Below are positions 54,911-64,000 of a stretch of DNA of 64,000 bases, in pieces (positions within the stretch are counted from its first letter, which is position 1; the number at the start of each line of letters is the position of its first letter). Origin of the DNA: Sweltsa coloradensis (taxonomy: Eukaryota > Arthropoda > Insecta > Plecoptera > Chloroperlidae). The notes under the pieces were generated by a model. The model did no database searches, had not been told where the DNA came from, and saw nothing but the letters and a program-made list of their open reading frames with translations. Location of the stretch: the NCBI GenBank assembly GCA_024449915.1, contig JAMZAV010003192.1, forward strand, positions 62,001 to 126,000. Reading direction: 5' to 3'. Position numbers and translations under genes: made by a program.

Positions 54911-55523
54911 TCAGTTTAAAGGTTCGAAATGAACTTGCGTACTCCTTGTGGTCGAGGGGGAGGGTGGTGTGGATGGTGTCCTACTAGGGGGCGAGGGGGG
55001 AGTTGTGTGTGCATTGGGAGACCGCCTAATACGTCTTGTCTCTTCCCTAGTGTATGTAGTTGCCGTGTTTTGTTGGTCATGAGCTGCTTTGAGAGCAGGG
55101 TCTCTAACCCAACATTTGGCACTGAAATGCCCTAGTTTATTACAATGGTCACAGAGGGGGCGATTCAGATTACGAGGTCCCCTGAATGGTGTCTGATGAA
55201 ACGACGTGGGGTTTTGTTGCATCTGCTGAACAGGGTAAAATGGTTGAAACTGTGTTGGGGGGAACCGTTGAAAACGTTGGGGGGGCATGTGTGGAAATTG
55301 TTGTAGAAAATGGGGGGGAACGTTCTGAACCTGCTGAGAAAACTGAGGGGGTGTGTGTTGAGAGAAAACCTGATTGTTATCCATGGGGGGAATTGAATAA
55401 TTCCGAGGAGTGGAGCAGTATCTTGAGAGATGCCCAAACCCTTTACAGCGAAAACATTTAAGAGGGGAAGTGGTTGTCTCAAGTGTTTGGACTGACGTGT
55501 TCATAAGCTGAGGAGGGGGGGGG
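54911..55523 (-). CDS. gag: Gag nucleocapsid part with two zinc knuckles
   Basis: Continues Gag after the C9 run. CFRCKGFGHLSRYC (near its start) and CDHCNKLGHFSAKC (about 55105-55150) are two perfect CCHC knuckles separated by a Gln/Pro/Phe-rich linker. The tail is Arg- and Thr/Ser/Pro-rich and ends at FEPLN on TGA 54911-54913. It binds the genomic RNA during particle assembly. Confidence 0.88.
54914..54920 (-). promoter_or_regulatory. Gag-pol -1 ribosomal frameshift site TTTAAAC
   Basis: On the minus strand the last gag codons are TTA AAC followed directly by TGA. T TTA AAC is the canonical slippery heptamer in register with the gag frame. A -1 slip leads straight into the open pol frame and the protease. 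No downstream structure was folded. Confidence 0.85.
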
Positions 55524-56327
55524 AGAATCATCCCGTTTGTTTCGCCGTGAGATTGCAGGAGATTTCGGAGGCCCTGAATCTATAGTGTGTGAGTTTGAAT
55601 CCGATAATGCATTTACTGACATGAATTGCCGAGTTACTACCTCTTCTATCTCTTCTTGAAGTAGAGCTATATCCAATGCCTCTTGATATGATCTAGGGCT
55701 TCTTTGCATAACCGCTCTTTTAATATTGCCTGAAATACCCTTAATGAATTGCGACATGACCTGTTCATCTAATAATTTTTCACGCAAACGTTCTTCAGCT
55801 TCATTCTCAGCGGGGATTCTAGTGTCATTTGCACTCACCCACAATTTCGTTGCAAATGACTTTATGGATTCGTTAGGTAACTGCACTAAACTGTTGAATT
55901 TCTCCAGTAGGTGGGTGTGACTAGCCTGAGAATGAAACCAGTTTATCACGGAATCTTTAAGAACCTGATATGACGCTTTTTTGAGGTTTGGTGAATTTGC
56001 CAAAAAATCCCTAGCTTCGCCTGTCAGTTTGAATTGAGTGATAATAATTAACTGTACCTGTGTCCAAAGACTCATAACCGCTATCTGTTCCAAACGTTCA
56101 AAGAATGCCTTGACCCTAATGCCTTTGGGTGAACCCGAGAATTCTGGTACAAGACTTAAGTTGTGGAGACGAATATCCCTATCTTTTGTTTGCAGAACCT
56201 GAGTGGGGGCCACGTGTTCGACATGGGCGGGCGTCTGGACGTCGGGAAGAAGAAGATGGGGTCCTGTCTGACCTTCTGATTGATTAGAAGAATGGGGGGA
56301 GAGGTTGCCTGTTTCGTTTTCCGCCAT
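55479..56327 (-). CDS. gag: Gag capsid part
   Basis: ATG 56327 (MAENETGNLSPH) is the first ATG in frame; the open frame extends slightly upstream without one. LVPEFSGSPKGIRVKAFFERLEQ begins the retrotransposon Gag domain, with FKLTGEARDFLANS, LLEKFNSLVQLPNESIKSF and QFIKGI as its usual blocks. It forms the particle shell. The frame ends soon after the C9 run. Confidence 0.88.
   Translation of the reverse strand: MAENETGNLSPHSSNQSEGQTGPHLLLPDVQTPAHVEHVAPTQVLQTKDRDIRLHNLSLVPEFSGSPKGIRVKAFFERLEQIAVMSLWTQVQLIIITQFKLTGEARDFLANSPNLKKASYQVLKDSVINWFHSQASHTHLLEKFNSLVQLPNESIKSFATKLWVSANDTRIPAENEAEERLREKLLDEQVMSQFIKGISGNIKRAVMQRSPRSYQEALDIALLQEEIEEVVTRQFMSVNALSDSNSHTIDSGPPKSPAISRRNKRDDSPPPSSAYEHVSPNT
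55515..55523 (-). other. C9 homopolymer that breaks gag
   Basis: The capsid frame and the nucleocapsid frame meet in this run of nine C (minus strand). With eight C they would be one frame. Confidence 0.75.
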
Positions 56328-56683
56328 TTTCAAAGTTTTTTTTTTTATCAAATTTTATTAACCCTTTTAATCTAATTTCAACAATGTTAATTCTCAATTT
56401 TATCAATCAAAGTTAACGTAATATAATATTTTCAAGATTCAATTCAGTATATAATGATTCTACATTTTAATTAAATTTCTCGTAATTTTAAAACATTTGT
56501 AGTTGACTTTATTTCACCCGTCCTAACAATTATCCCTCAACTGAAAATGCATGAAACAAATTGGATGTCTTTTGCAAATTTGCAATGAACAGTCCCTTAA
56601 AATTATTTATGTTTGAAATGCATAAATCAACCTGAAAAAAAAGGGGGGGGTGAGGTATTTTGTAAGCAAAAAAAAAAATTTTT
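56328..56683 (-). other. Leader between primer site and gag
   Basis: AT-rich untranslated leader with T/A and G homopolymers. No gene. Confidence 0.6.
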
Positions 56684-56684
56684 A

Positions 56685-56702
56685 TCCCACCAGCTGTCAC
56701 CA
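56685..56702 (-). other. Primer-binding site of the large element
   Basis: One base from the LTR, the 18 bases are complementary to a tRNA 3' end ending in TCACCA, and resemble a leucine tRNA. The tRNA assignment is by memory only. Confidence 0.75.
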
Positions 56703-56703
56703 A

Positions 56704-57905
56704 TGGTGGGGGGTGGAAGGTTCGTTCTGTGGTTCTCTGTGGAGAGCTAATAAAGTTTATGAAGCTGCCACCACCTCAACGTATTTATTGTCTGGTTGAG
56801 GACCGACATAATAGGGGTAGGGCGAGGAGATTGAGGCGTAGAATGGAGGGGGGTGGGTTCTTGGACTACTGAGTAGTACCGGGGTGATTTGTGCTTACTG
56901 AAGAGAGTCCTTTTTTCTGTATAGGGTGTAGTGACATTTGGACACAGTCAGGTTTTATATAATGTACTGGTCAATAAGTGTTTTTTAAGAAGATGCATTT
57001 ATTATTCAGTTATATAAGACACAACATAATAATGACAATAATGGAATAATCATTGTACTTACAATAGGATATCTTTAACTAAGTGCCACAAAGGGGCGGG
57101 TAACTTAGGATCGACCTGCATCAAAATTGCAGTGTGTAACAAGATAAGGTTAATTAACATTAATACTATGCAAGGAGTATATTGAAAGATGACATGAAAT
57201 TAAAAAGGTCTTTTGGTGAAGCCAATTAATTATTATAACTTAATTAATTAATATATTTGTACTCACCCTTATCTCAGACTGACACTCACGTTTTTTATTG
57301 GTAACACTGAATTAATACGTTTTCGCAGAGAGGTGCCGAGTATATAGGTGGGAAGTTTTCTGGTGAGTTAGGGAACCAGGAGCTTTTGTCCGTAGTAGAA
57401 GGAGCACGTGGGAGCCTTTGTCCGTAGTGCTGCGGTAGAGGTTAGGGTTACCAGGAGCTTTTGTCCATAGTTTTTAGAAGGGGGGGAGGGAGCTGCGTGG
57501 GAGCTTTTGTCCGTAGCAGTTTTGAAGGAGCACGTGGGAGCTTTTGTCCGTAATGCTTAGTGCGGGATCGATGTCCGTACACTGACTGACTTGTTAGGGG
57601 CAGGTGCTCTCTTTAAATACTAATTGAGAGTGGCCTAAAAGTGACGTCAGGTCCTATCTTCCCTGTGTATAAGAATTGTTATTGTAAATCCTGAGAAAGT
57701 AATGATTGACCTTGTGTACAAGAAGATGCTAGAGTTGTGATATTTTGTAATAATATGTTATTGACAAAATATCAGCTATAGTATGTTGACTTTAAGTATG
57801 ATGAAAAGCTATACTAGCTTTACTGTAAGAATGCAAATTTTAAGCTAAATCAAAATATAAAATGAGTAGAAATAGTATAAGCTTGTAGCATTGAGCCCTA
57901 GAACA
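56704..57905 (-). repeat. 5' LTR of the large element
   Basis: 1,202 bp. On the minus strand a TATATA at 57341-57346, an AATAAA at 57294-57299 and a GTGAGT splice donor at 57261-57266 follow one another, which would give U3, a short R and a long U5 (about 570 bp), with the donor available for env and accessory mRNAs. These assignments are inferred from order and spacing. Confidence 0.95.
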
Positions 57906-57909
57906 GTTG

Positions 57910-59320
57910 GACAGTGCATTCATTTGCCATTTGGGTCATTCAGTTAAAACGTTTTCATTTATTTTACCAAATATAATGTTTTACTTTTTATAATACAACA
58001 TAAAACCTGTGACATAAATAACATGAACGGCCATGTAAGTTTGGCATGACCAATATTAGGTTTCAAGTGTAGGCATACTTCAAAAATAATATTTTTTTAA
58101 AGTGCCACATCTGATAATAATCAGTGAGAGACATCAATCATCCACATAATCACTAAAAATATGTTGACCTACAATAAATTAAGATAAATTATGTTGAAAT
58201 GTATGTTGAGGTTAGACTTTGCCAGTTACTATTGTTATTCACGTTGCGTTAGCGTGATGAAGAAGTAGTGATGTTAAAGCACCGACCCCAGATATTAAAG
58301 TTAATGGGTTATGTAACGCGATGGGCAATGACTTGAAAGGGGTGATGTGTAATTAATAATCGACGTAAATAATGAGGAACATTACATATTAAGAAGAGTG
58401 GGACAAACCAACGGAGAAGAAAAGCCAGAGCTGGATGATCCAGATATGGGCTCCGATATACCAGACATCACGCTCAAACGAAGATCCACATTCGTGGAGA
58501 TGAAACTAGGAAATAGACGACGGAAAGTAAACTCCAATTAACCCTCCAGACAGAGTAAATCATGCAATACCAGAGAGTTGGACGTTGGTCATGACCATAT
58601 AAAGTTATTTAAACTGAATTATATTCGTGTGTAATGGGTGACAACAGAATAGTTATTGGAAGTTCTTTACAAAACAAATAAGGAAACAAATGCTAGGATA
58701 AAACTTGGCACCATTGCTGTAATATGCTGTAAAAGAAACGTCAATGATTTTATAGATCTTTACTACAACCTAGCACATGCCAAACATAACATCAACCGCA
58801 CAGTATGGATGAGCTGGACAGACAGAGCACACACCTTGTCAATGTCAAGCAAGAGAGAATAAAGAACCAACCAATAAAACCTTCAGTCTAGACAAAACAG
58901 ACAACCCCCTCAAGTAAACACACACTAAACAGAACGATGCAAGGAAACAACAGAACACATCCCACAGGCACAGAAGCCAGCCACATGTACTGTGAACGCC
59001 GAACAAGAACAGACCGCGGAGCGAAGACAAAACACGTCCGCCTCAGACAAGGACTAGAGAGCGACTGCGAGCGAGGCGCAGCACAGCCAGGCGACCGCTG
59101 CTGCCTGCGTGCATGACCTGACTAGCGTCACGATGCGCGCGCAGCTCCTTTGTTGTCTGGGGCTAGGATGCGCGCGCAGAACCTTTGTTCTCCAACGTAG
59201 CGAGCCGCGCAGCTACTCGACTGGTCTAGGCGCTGTAAAGCAGTAGCTAGTTTACAACAACAAAACAACACGTTGTACTCAACGTATCTTTTAGTATGTT
59301 AAAAATGACAGGACAGCATC
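57910..59320. other. Spacer, no supported gene
   Basis: AT-rich to about 58600, then GC-richer around 59040-59240 with two ATGCGCGCGCAG words. Short frames at 58656-58862 (plus) and 58845-59030 (minus) are not recognisable. Confidence 0.45.
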
Positions 59321-59321
59321 T

Positions 59322-59323
59322 AT

Positions 59324-59354
<31 letters not shown>

Positions 59355-59366
59355 TATATTTATTTA
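59322..59366 (+). repeat. (TTTA)n microsatellite
   Basis: About ten tandem TTTA units. TA dinucleotide runs also occur at 59512-59528 and 59662-59683. Confidence 0.95.
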
Positions 59367-59527
59367 TCAATATATCGTTAACAGGGCAGAGCCCCACCAG
59401 TAAAGTTTAATAAACTCATATACACATGTACAAACATACATTCAAAACATAACTCAAAAATGACAAATACACAGGAACTTTGTACAAACATATATATATG
59501 ATACAACAATCCATATATATATATATA

Positions 59528-59631
59528 TGTAGATGTGGATTCTGCGGTGGATTCTGCTCTAAAAAGAACCGTTCTTTTTAGAGCCATCAACTCAAAACAC
59601 AGGGCAAATCACCGCAGAATCCACATCTACA
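59528..59631. repeat. Perfect 22-bp inverted repeat with palindromic core
   Basis: Arms 59528-59549 and 59610-59631 are exact reverse complements (GATGTGGATTCTGCGG in the arm). Between them CTCTAAAAAGAA/TTCTTTTTAGAG forms a second hairpin at 59557-59583. It is flanked by TA microsatellites and has no coding frame; probably a tiny foldback element. Confidence 0.8.
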
Positions 59632-59800
59632 TCTACCAGCGGCCCTGAAAGCCTAAGAATCCATATATATATATATATATATAAAGAGAAAAGAAACATG
59701 ACAATAATAGTCACAGTCAACCTTAAATTTAAATTAAAATTAAAATTATACCGGTTCCTACGTAAAGCCAGAGGGTCTGAGTTCGATCCCTAATCGGGGC

Positions 59801-60191
59801 CAGTGGCGTATCCAGGAATTCATAAAGGGGGGGGTTCAACCAATTTTTTCATAGATGTGCCGAAGGCTAAGTGGGGGGTCCGGGGGGCTTGCCCCCCGGA
59901 AAAAAATTCTTCTTCAAGGTCGTTTTGGTGAAAATCTGTGCGTTTTAAAGCATCACAATGACAAACTTTTTATCTACTAAAATCCAGATTTTAATCCAAA
60001 AGTTTTCTATTTCAAGGTAATTTTGGTGAAAATCTGTGCGTTTTAAAGCATCAAAATAACCAACTTTGTATCTACTAAAATCCTCCTTTAGTTAGATGGT
60101 AATTTGTAGTTATTTTATTTTCTCCTGTACACTTTTTTTTTTAAAAGAAGGGGGTTTTCTCCCCCCTCTCCCCCCCTTGGATACGCCACTG
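59801..60191. mobile_element. hAT-type MITE, 391 bp
   Basis: The terminal repeats start CAGTGGCGTATCCA on both ends. A perfect 8-bp target duplication ATCGGGGC flanks it (59793-59800 and 60192-60199). A pair of related inner segments (TTGGTGAAAATCTGTGCG at about 59924 and 60024) suggests internal duplication. Non-coding. The flank contains a tRNA B-box-like GAGTTCGATCC at 59780, so the target was perhaps a SINE. Confidence 0.9.
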
Positions 60192-60199
60192 ATCGGGGC

Positions 60200-60895
60200 A
60201 AACCTTGTCTTGATGCAGCCATTCATATATTATTGTTCACATTATTTTGAATTGTGTTTCTGGAAACTTAAAACGAGTGAAGGGAGTTAAGGACGCATCT
60301 CCGATGCCCCACTCTCCGATGCCCACCTACCTGCTCAAGAAGACCATGTTTCACCACGTAATATAAGTGCACGTCCACTGCGCGTTAAATGCAAATAGTT
60401 CAAAGTGCATGGTATATTGAATAGTCTCCACAAACTAATTATTGACCTGTATAGACGTTAATGTAGTTGAATTGAATATTGTGTATAATTACTATTGTTT
60501 AATAAAAATAAATAAATAATAAAATAAATTTTATTTAGAGTCTACCCACTCAGTTATATAAAGCAAAGTCTCTCCGAATCCAAGAATATATATTCAATCT
60601 CAGTTGAGTCGTGTCTGTTTTATAATAAATATAACTGGTATTAGTTCGTTTAGCTATATGACCAAGTAATATAATGTATTGTCTCTTAATAAACAAAAAA
60701 TATGTAGTACAACCCAAGTTTGGTTATTGACGCTACTTGCTCAAATACCTATCATTCGCAGCCAAAAGTCAATAAACTCCACACATTTAAAAAAAATAAT
60801 GAAATTGCTTTTGACGGGGTTTCAACAGGTACTGTGGACACAACAGAACCTTAAGGCCCTACACATATGTTCCTACATTCCATTGTAAATAAATG
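60200..60895. other. Spacer, no supported gene
   Basis: AT-rich sequence with AATAAATAAATAA words near 60500. No gene or repeat end found. Confidence 0.45.
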
Positions 60896-62056
60896 GATTA
60901 GTAGTAGTAGTGTTATTTATTCATTAGCACCATTTGCTATTTTCATTTTCAATACATGGTACATCATGGTATATACATGGTATATTCAAAATACATACAA
61001 ATGATACAAGTTGACAACACATTAATCTAACAGCCACAATTAATAATATATACAACACACACTTAAGTCACGACATTTCAAATACATTTTCAGTCACAAG
61101 CATCACTTTAAAAAATAAACACTCAGCTTATAATCATAGTACCAAAATCAATACACATGTTTAAACAAGTACTCTCATCTCTAATAAAATTAACGCTATG
61201 TTGGTCTTGGCTTACAACAATGTATGTTTTGTACATATCCTCTTATTTTTTTCATTATGTCCCAGAAGGACAATACTTCATTTTGGTTTACACTTAACAT
61301 TTTGCTTTTTATTATTTTACAACATTCCTTTCTAAATTTTGTGTAGTCACCGATACTTTTAATTTCTTGTGGTAATCTATTGAAAATTCGAACACCTCTA
61401 ATATAAATTGAATTTTGTCCAAATGCACTATTTGACCTTTTCACAAAAATAAGCTTGTTGTTTCTTAAATTATAATTTTGAATTTTTGAATTAATTATTA
61501 ATTTCCTACACAAGTACTCAGGTGCATTGCCACAAAAAATTTTATGAAGAAAACATAGGGTATTAAGCAAAATTATTTGTTTTATCGTCAACCAATGAAA
61601 TGATTCGCACATCTTGGCTATCGACGTGTATCTGCTAACTCTTAATATGCTCCTCATTGCTTTGTTTTGTATCTTCTGTATTACATCGATTTCATTTTTT
61701 TTAAGCAAAAAAGTACAGAACTACAAAAATCTATAAGAGGAGCAACTATAGCTTGATATATTAGAATTTTTGAACTAAGAGGCAAGTTGACATGTATTCG
61801 ACGGAATAAACCAACCTTTCTTGCAAATATTTTAATAATCTGATTTCCATGGATTTGAAATTTTCATTTTCATCAACAATAATCCCTAAATATTTCAACT
61901 GGTCAACGATGTCCACCATTTCATAATCAATAATAATCTGAATCTTCTTAAGTTCTTCTTTTATTTTTTGTTTTATTTTATTCAAACACAATACCATTGC
62001 TTGAAACATTTATTTTTAACCTGTTTACTCGTAACCATTCTTCATTAAGTTTTAGA
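60896..62056 (-). mobile_element. CR1/L2-group LINE, 3' fragment
   Basis: On the minus strand the 5' end of the fragment begins in the reverse transcriptase thumb region (EEWLRVNRLKINVS), and the 3' end has a short CTA-type tail (TAGTAGTAGTAG on plus at about 60898). Its C-terminal protein resembles that of the LINE at 28671 (KIQNKAMRSILRV against KLQNKAMRSILRV). Confidence 0.8.
61196..62009 (-). pseudogene. LINE ORF2 C-terminal part
   Basis: QLKYLGIIVDENENF, then NKAMRSILRVSRYTSIAKM, then RIFNRLPQEIKS and SFWDIMKKIRG: the post-reverse-transcriptase region of a CR1/L2-group protein. A frame change lies near 61710-61760. Confidence 0.8.
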
Positions 62057-62117
62057 TCATTAGGCGAGTGCTAGAGGTATGATAAGAACCGATCGCAGCT
62101 TGCAGGATTCGTCAGTC

Positions 62118-63522
62118 ATGGCTTCCGACCGACCCCCCTCAACTTCCACTCAGGCAACTGGTATGTTACCGCAAAACGTAGCAGCCCAGTTCAGCAATCA
62201 AAGAAAACAATGCCTCCGCTGCCAAACGGCTAAAACCTGAAGCGTCAAGAAATCGTGTGCAGTCCACCACTCGAATCAAAACAAACATCAACTCTCTCAA
62301 TAGTCAACCTTCAACTTCCCGCACTGTGACCTCACAGTCACTAAACAGTATCCCTCTGTCGAACCGCTTCTCGCTCCTTGCCGACGAAACAGACTATACG
62401 CATATCGCACATCACTCTGAAGATTCCGACATGGATGAAGACCAGGATGACATTAACCCCATGAATACCAGTAGCAACCAGCAAAATTCTAGTATCATCA
62501 CACCCAACTCAACTATTAATAAGTCAGAACGGGTACCTCCGATCACAGTGTTCGGCGTGCCAACATATCGTCAGATGTTAGAACTAGTTAAAGACAATAC
62601 CAATGGTGATTTCACCCTTTCATCTACCAAAGACTCATTTAAAGTACGGGCAGCAAACCTGTCTACGTATGCAGACCTTGTCAAAGCCTTCCGCGAGTTA
62701 GACCTGCAGTTATACACTTTCCCGACAGCCGACCAGCGGTTGAAGAAGATCGTTCTGCGAGGCCTCTCAGCCACTGTCGACGTCGAAGACATCAAAGAAG
62801 ACCTCCGTCACCAAGGGTTTGCCATAACGGACGTCCAGCAGCTCCACCACCGCGCTGTTGAGGGAATCAGACACCCAATGCCCCTCTTCGTAGTATCTTC
62901 TGCAGTTGTGGATAAAGGTAAACCTCTCCACCTCCTCGAGAAGGTTTGTTATCACCGAGTTTCTATTGAGCGTTACAGAGGACCTCAAGGTCCACGCCAG
63001 TGCTATAACTGCCAGCGTTTTGGCCACAGCTCCCTATTTTGCACTCTTCCTCCTACCTGCTTCAAATGCGCCCTTACCCACAAATCAAGCGAGTGCCCCA
63101 AGCCACGCACCACCCCAGCCAAGTGCACAAACTGTGGAGAGGATCACCCGGCCTCTTCGCGCAGATGCAGCGCGTTCCTCCAAGCACGAGACCGGCAAGT
63201 ACAGTTCAGAGGTCAGCAAAACCCTGGTACATACTCCAACAAGAAATCCATAACACCACAGCCCAGACAGGTGGGTCCCCCCTCAACCTACTCTAGACCG
63301 GGAGTTTCTTATGCTAATGTAGCATCACCTTCGAACCACAGTCCCACTCCCAATTACCCGATAAACTCATCATACGTTCCACCACCCCCTCACCAGCACT
63401 CCTCGCCCTCCTCCACCTCGGATGAAGAGACTTGGAAATTGATTGTCAATATCGCCGAGGCCATCACACGTCTCAGGCCTACTCCAGAAATAATCGCTCT
63501 AGCAGGACTTCTCAAGGCTTAA
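62118..63522 (+). CDS. Jockey-type LINE ORF1 (Gag-like)
   Basis: ATG 62118 (MASDRPPSTSTQATG) is the likely start, but one indel near 62200 moves it out of the main frame; from about 62206 the frame is open to 63522. A basic AAKRLKPEASRNR segment could be a nuclear signal. Residues of the main frame (from 62257): KIVLRGLSATVDVEDIKEDL at about 165-185 is the PRE_C2HC-type domain. Three knuckles follow: CYNCQRFGHSSLFC, CFKCALTHKSSEC and CTNCGEDHPASSRRC. The tail is Pro/Ser-rich. ORF1p binds LINE RNA and may target telomeric sites in some Jockey elements. Confidence 0.82.
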
Positions 63523-63539
63523 GCCGAACAGTCATTACA

Positions 63540-64000
63540 TTATCGACCCTAGGCGTACTGTAACTACTCTCTTCTAGAATGCCAATGGAGCGATATACAG
63601 GAAGTCAATCGAACTTATACACCCCATGAAAATCAACGACATACCGGTGGCACTCGTCAACGAGAAATAGAATCACCTGTTTCCCTCGCAAAAGTGGCTA
63701 GTGCCAGGCTACACACACAGTCTTTCGCAATGACCGACAATTAAATGCTTCGCGCAGTGCTCCAACCCCACCCCTTGGCTTTCAATTTCAATCATCAGTG
63801 TCAGAATAAAATATAATCTTTGTGTTTTCCCACCCCTAAATACTAAACACTTCCGGCGACAAAGACCAGCTCCCTAACTAAACCTCATCTAATCAACCAG
63901 CCTATAACTATAGGCAATACGAGTGTTCCCACAAAATGTGTGCCCTCAAAAGTCACCCTTTATGAGCTAACGCTCGGTATGGGTTTAACCTCGCATGGGA
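63540..64000 (+). pseudogene. Jockey ORF2 endonuclease start, degenerate
   Basis: NANGAIYRKSIELIHPMK and IPVALVNEK resemble the first strand and the NETHL region of a Jockey endonuclease, followed by stops (63668 onward). The remaining sequence to the window end has no sustained frame. Confidence 0.5.

Larger units (their letters stand above)
39399..57905 (-). mobile_element. 18.5-kb envelope-encoding Ty3/Gypsy element (errantivirus-like)
   Basis: Two 1,202-bp LTRs with about five mismatches by eye bound the element, and GTTG flanks it on both sides (39395-39398, 57906-57909). On the minus strand the order is 5' LTR, primer site, gag, pol (protease, long spacer, reverse transcriptase, RNase H, integrase), a 1.9-kb spacer, env, a small ORF, a zinc-knuckle ORF, polypurine tract and 3' LTR. 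A typical errantivirus is about 6-9 kb, so this one is about twice that. The near-identical LTRs imply a young insertion. Visible defects are two homopolymer frameshifts and one MITE insertion. Confidence 0.95.
62060..64000 (+). mobile_element. Jockey-clade LINE, 5' half
   Basis: Contains a 5' UTR, a nearly intact ORF1 and a decayed start of ORF2; the window ends inside it. It abuts the minus-strand LINE fragment at 62056. Confidence 0.8.

Noticed and set aside
58656..59030. Possible host gene fragments
   Set aside because: Neither strand gives a recognisable protein, and the frames are short.
59755..59800. tRNA or SINE promoter
   Set aside because: Only a B-box-like GAGTTCGATCC is present. 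No A box was found upstream, so I note it only as a possible SINE remnant.

Overview
This is a stretch of metazoan, almost certainly invertebrate, nuclear DNA made up almost entirely of transposable elements. Evidence for this: Ty3/Gypsy LTR elements (one with an envelope gene), several non-LTR (LINE) clades, PIF/Harbinger, hAT and Mutator-like DNA transposon remains, many palindromic MITEs, spliceosomal splice sites inside coding regions, AT-rich spacers and many short TAGGCC-type motifs. I see no convincing host gene, no tRNA or rRNA gene, no CRISPR array and no bacterial-type operon. An arthropod or mollusc fits the repeat families, but I cannot name the species.

Layout. 1-1206: minus-strand 5' end of a Gypsy element (family A), followed by a PIF/Harbinger transposase exon. 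5.0-9.4 kb: a decayed LINE whose ORF1 is split by a 1.8-kb set of interleaved inverted repeats. 9.4-14.0 kb: a longer, frameshifted family A Gypsy copy on the plus strand. 14.0-15.4 kb: three LINE fragments. 17.1-20.0 kb: a non-autonomous Gypsy element (family B) with matching LTRs and 5-bp target duplication, keeping one 789-codon frame although its reverse transcriptase, RNase H and integrase core are gone. 20.3-27.0 kb: an SGNH-like pseudogene with an 18-residue repeat and a 0.9-kb palindromic MITE, then remains of a Mutator-like element (transposase, Ulp1-type protease, PHD finger) split by a LINE. 27.8-39.4 kb: a 160-bp tandem array, a LINE reverse transcriptase, a short hAT element, and a nearly full-length RNase H-bearing I-type LINE.

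39,399-57,905 (minus strand) is the centrepiece: an 18.5-kb envelope-encoding Ty3/Gypsy element of errantivirus type. It has 1,202-bp LTRs that differ at about five positions by eye, a GTTG target duplication, a leucine-tRNA-like primer site, gag, protease, reverse transcriptase/RNase H, integrase and an intact-looking envelope gene. Gag and pol are linked by a textbook -1 slippery heptamer. Two single-base homopolymer expansions are the main visible breaks. It also carries unexplained cargo: about 800 residues of low-complexity sequence between protease and reverse transcriptase, a spliced zinc-knuckle ORF downstream of env that was recently hit by a MITE, an ORF starting two bases after the env stop, and a 190-codon ORF on the opposite strand between integrase and env. 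These are the best candidates here for something undescribed.

57.9-64.0 kb: spacer with microsatellites and a hairpin, a 391-bp hAT MITE with a perfect 8-bp duplication, a minus-strand LINE fragment, and the 5' half of a Jockey-type LINE with a long ORF1.
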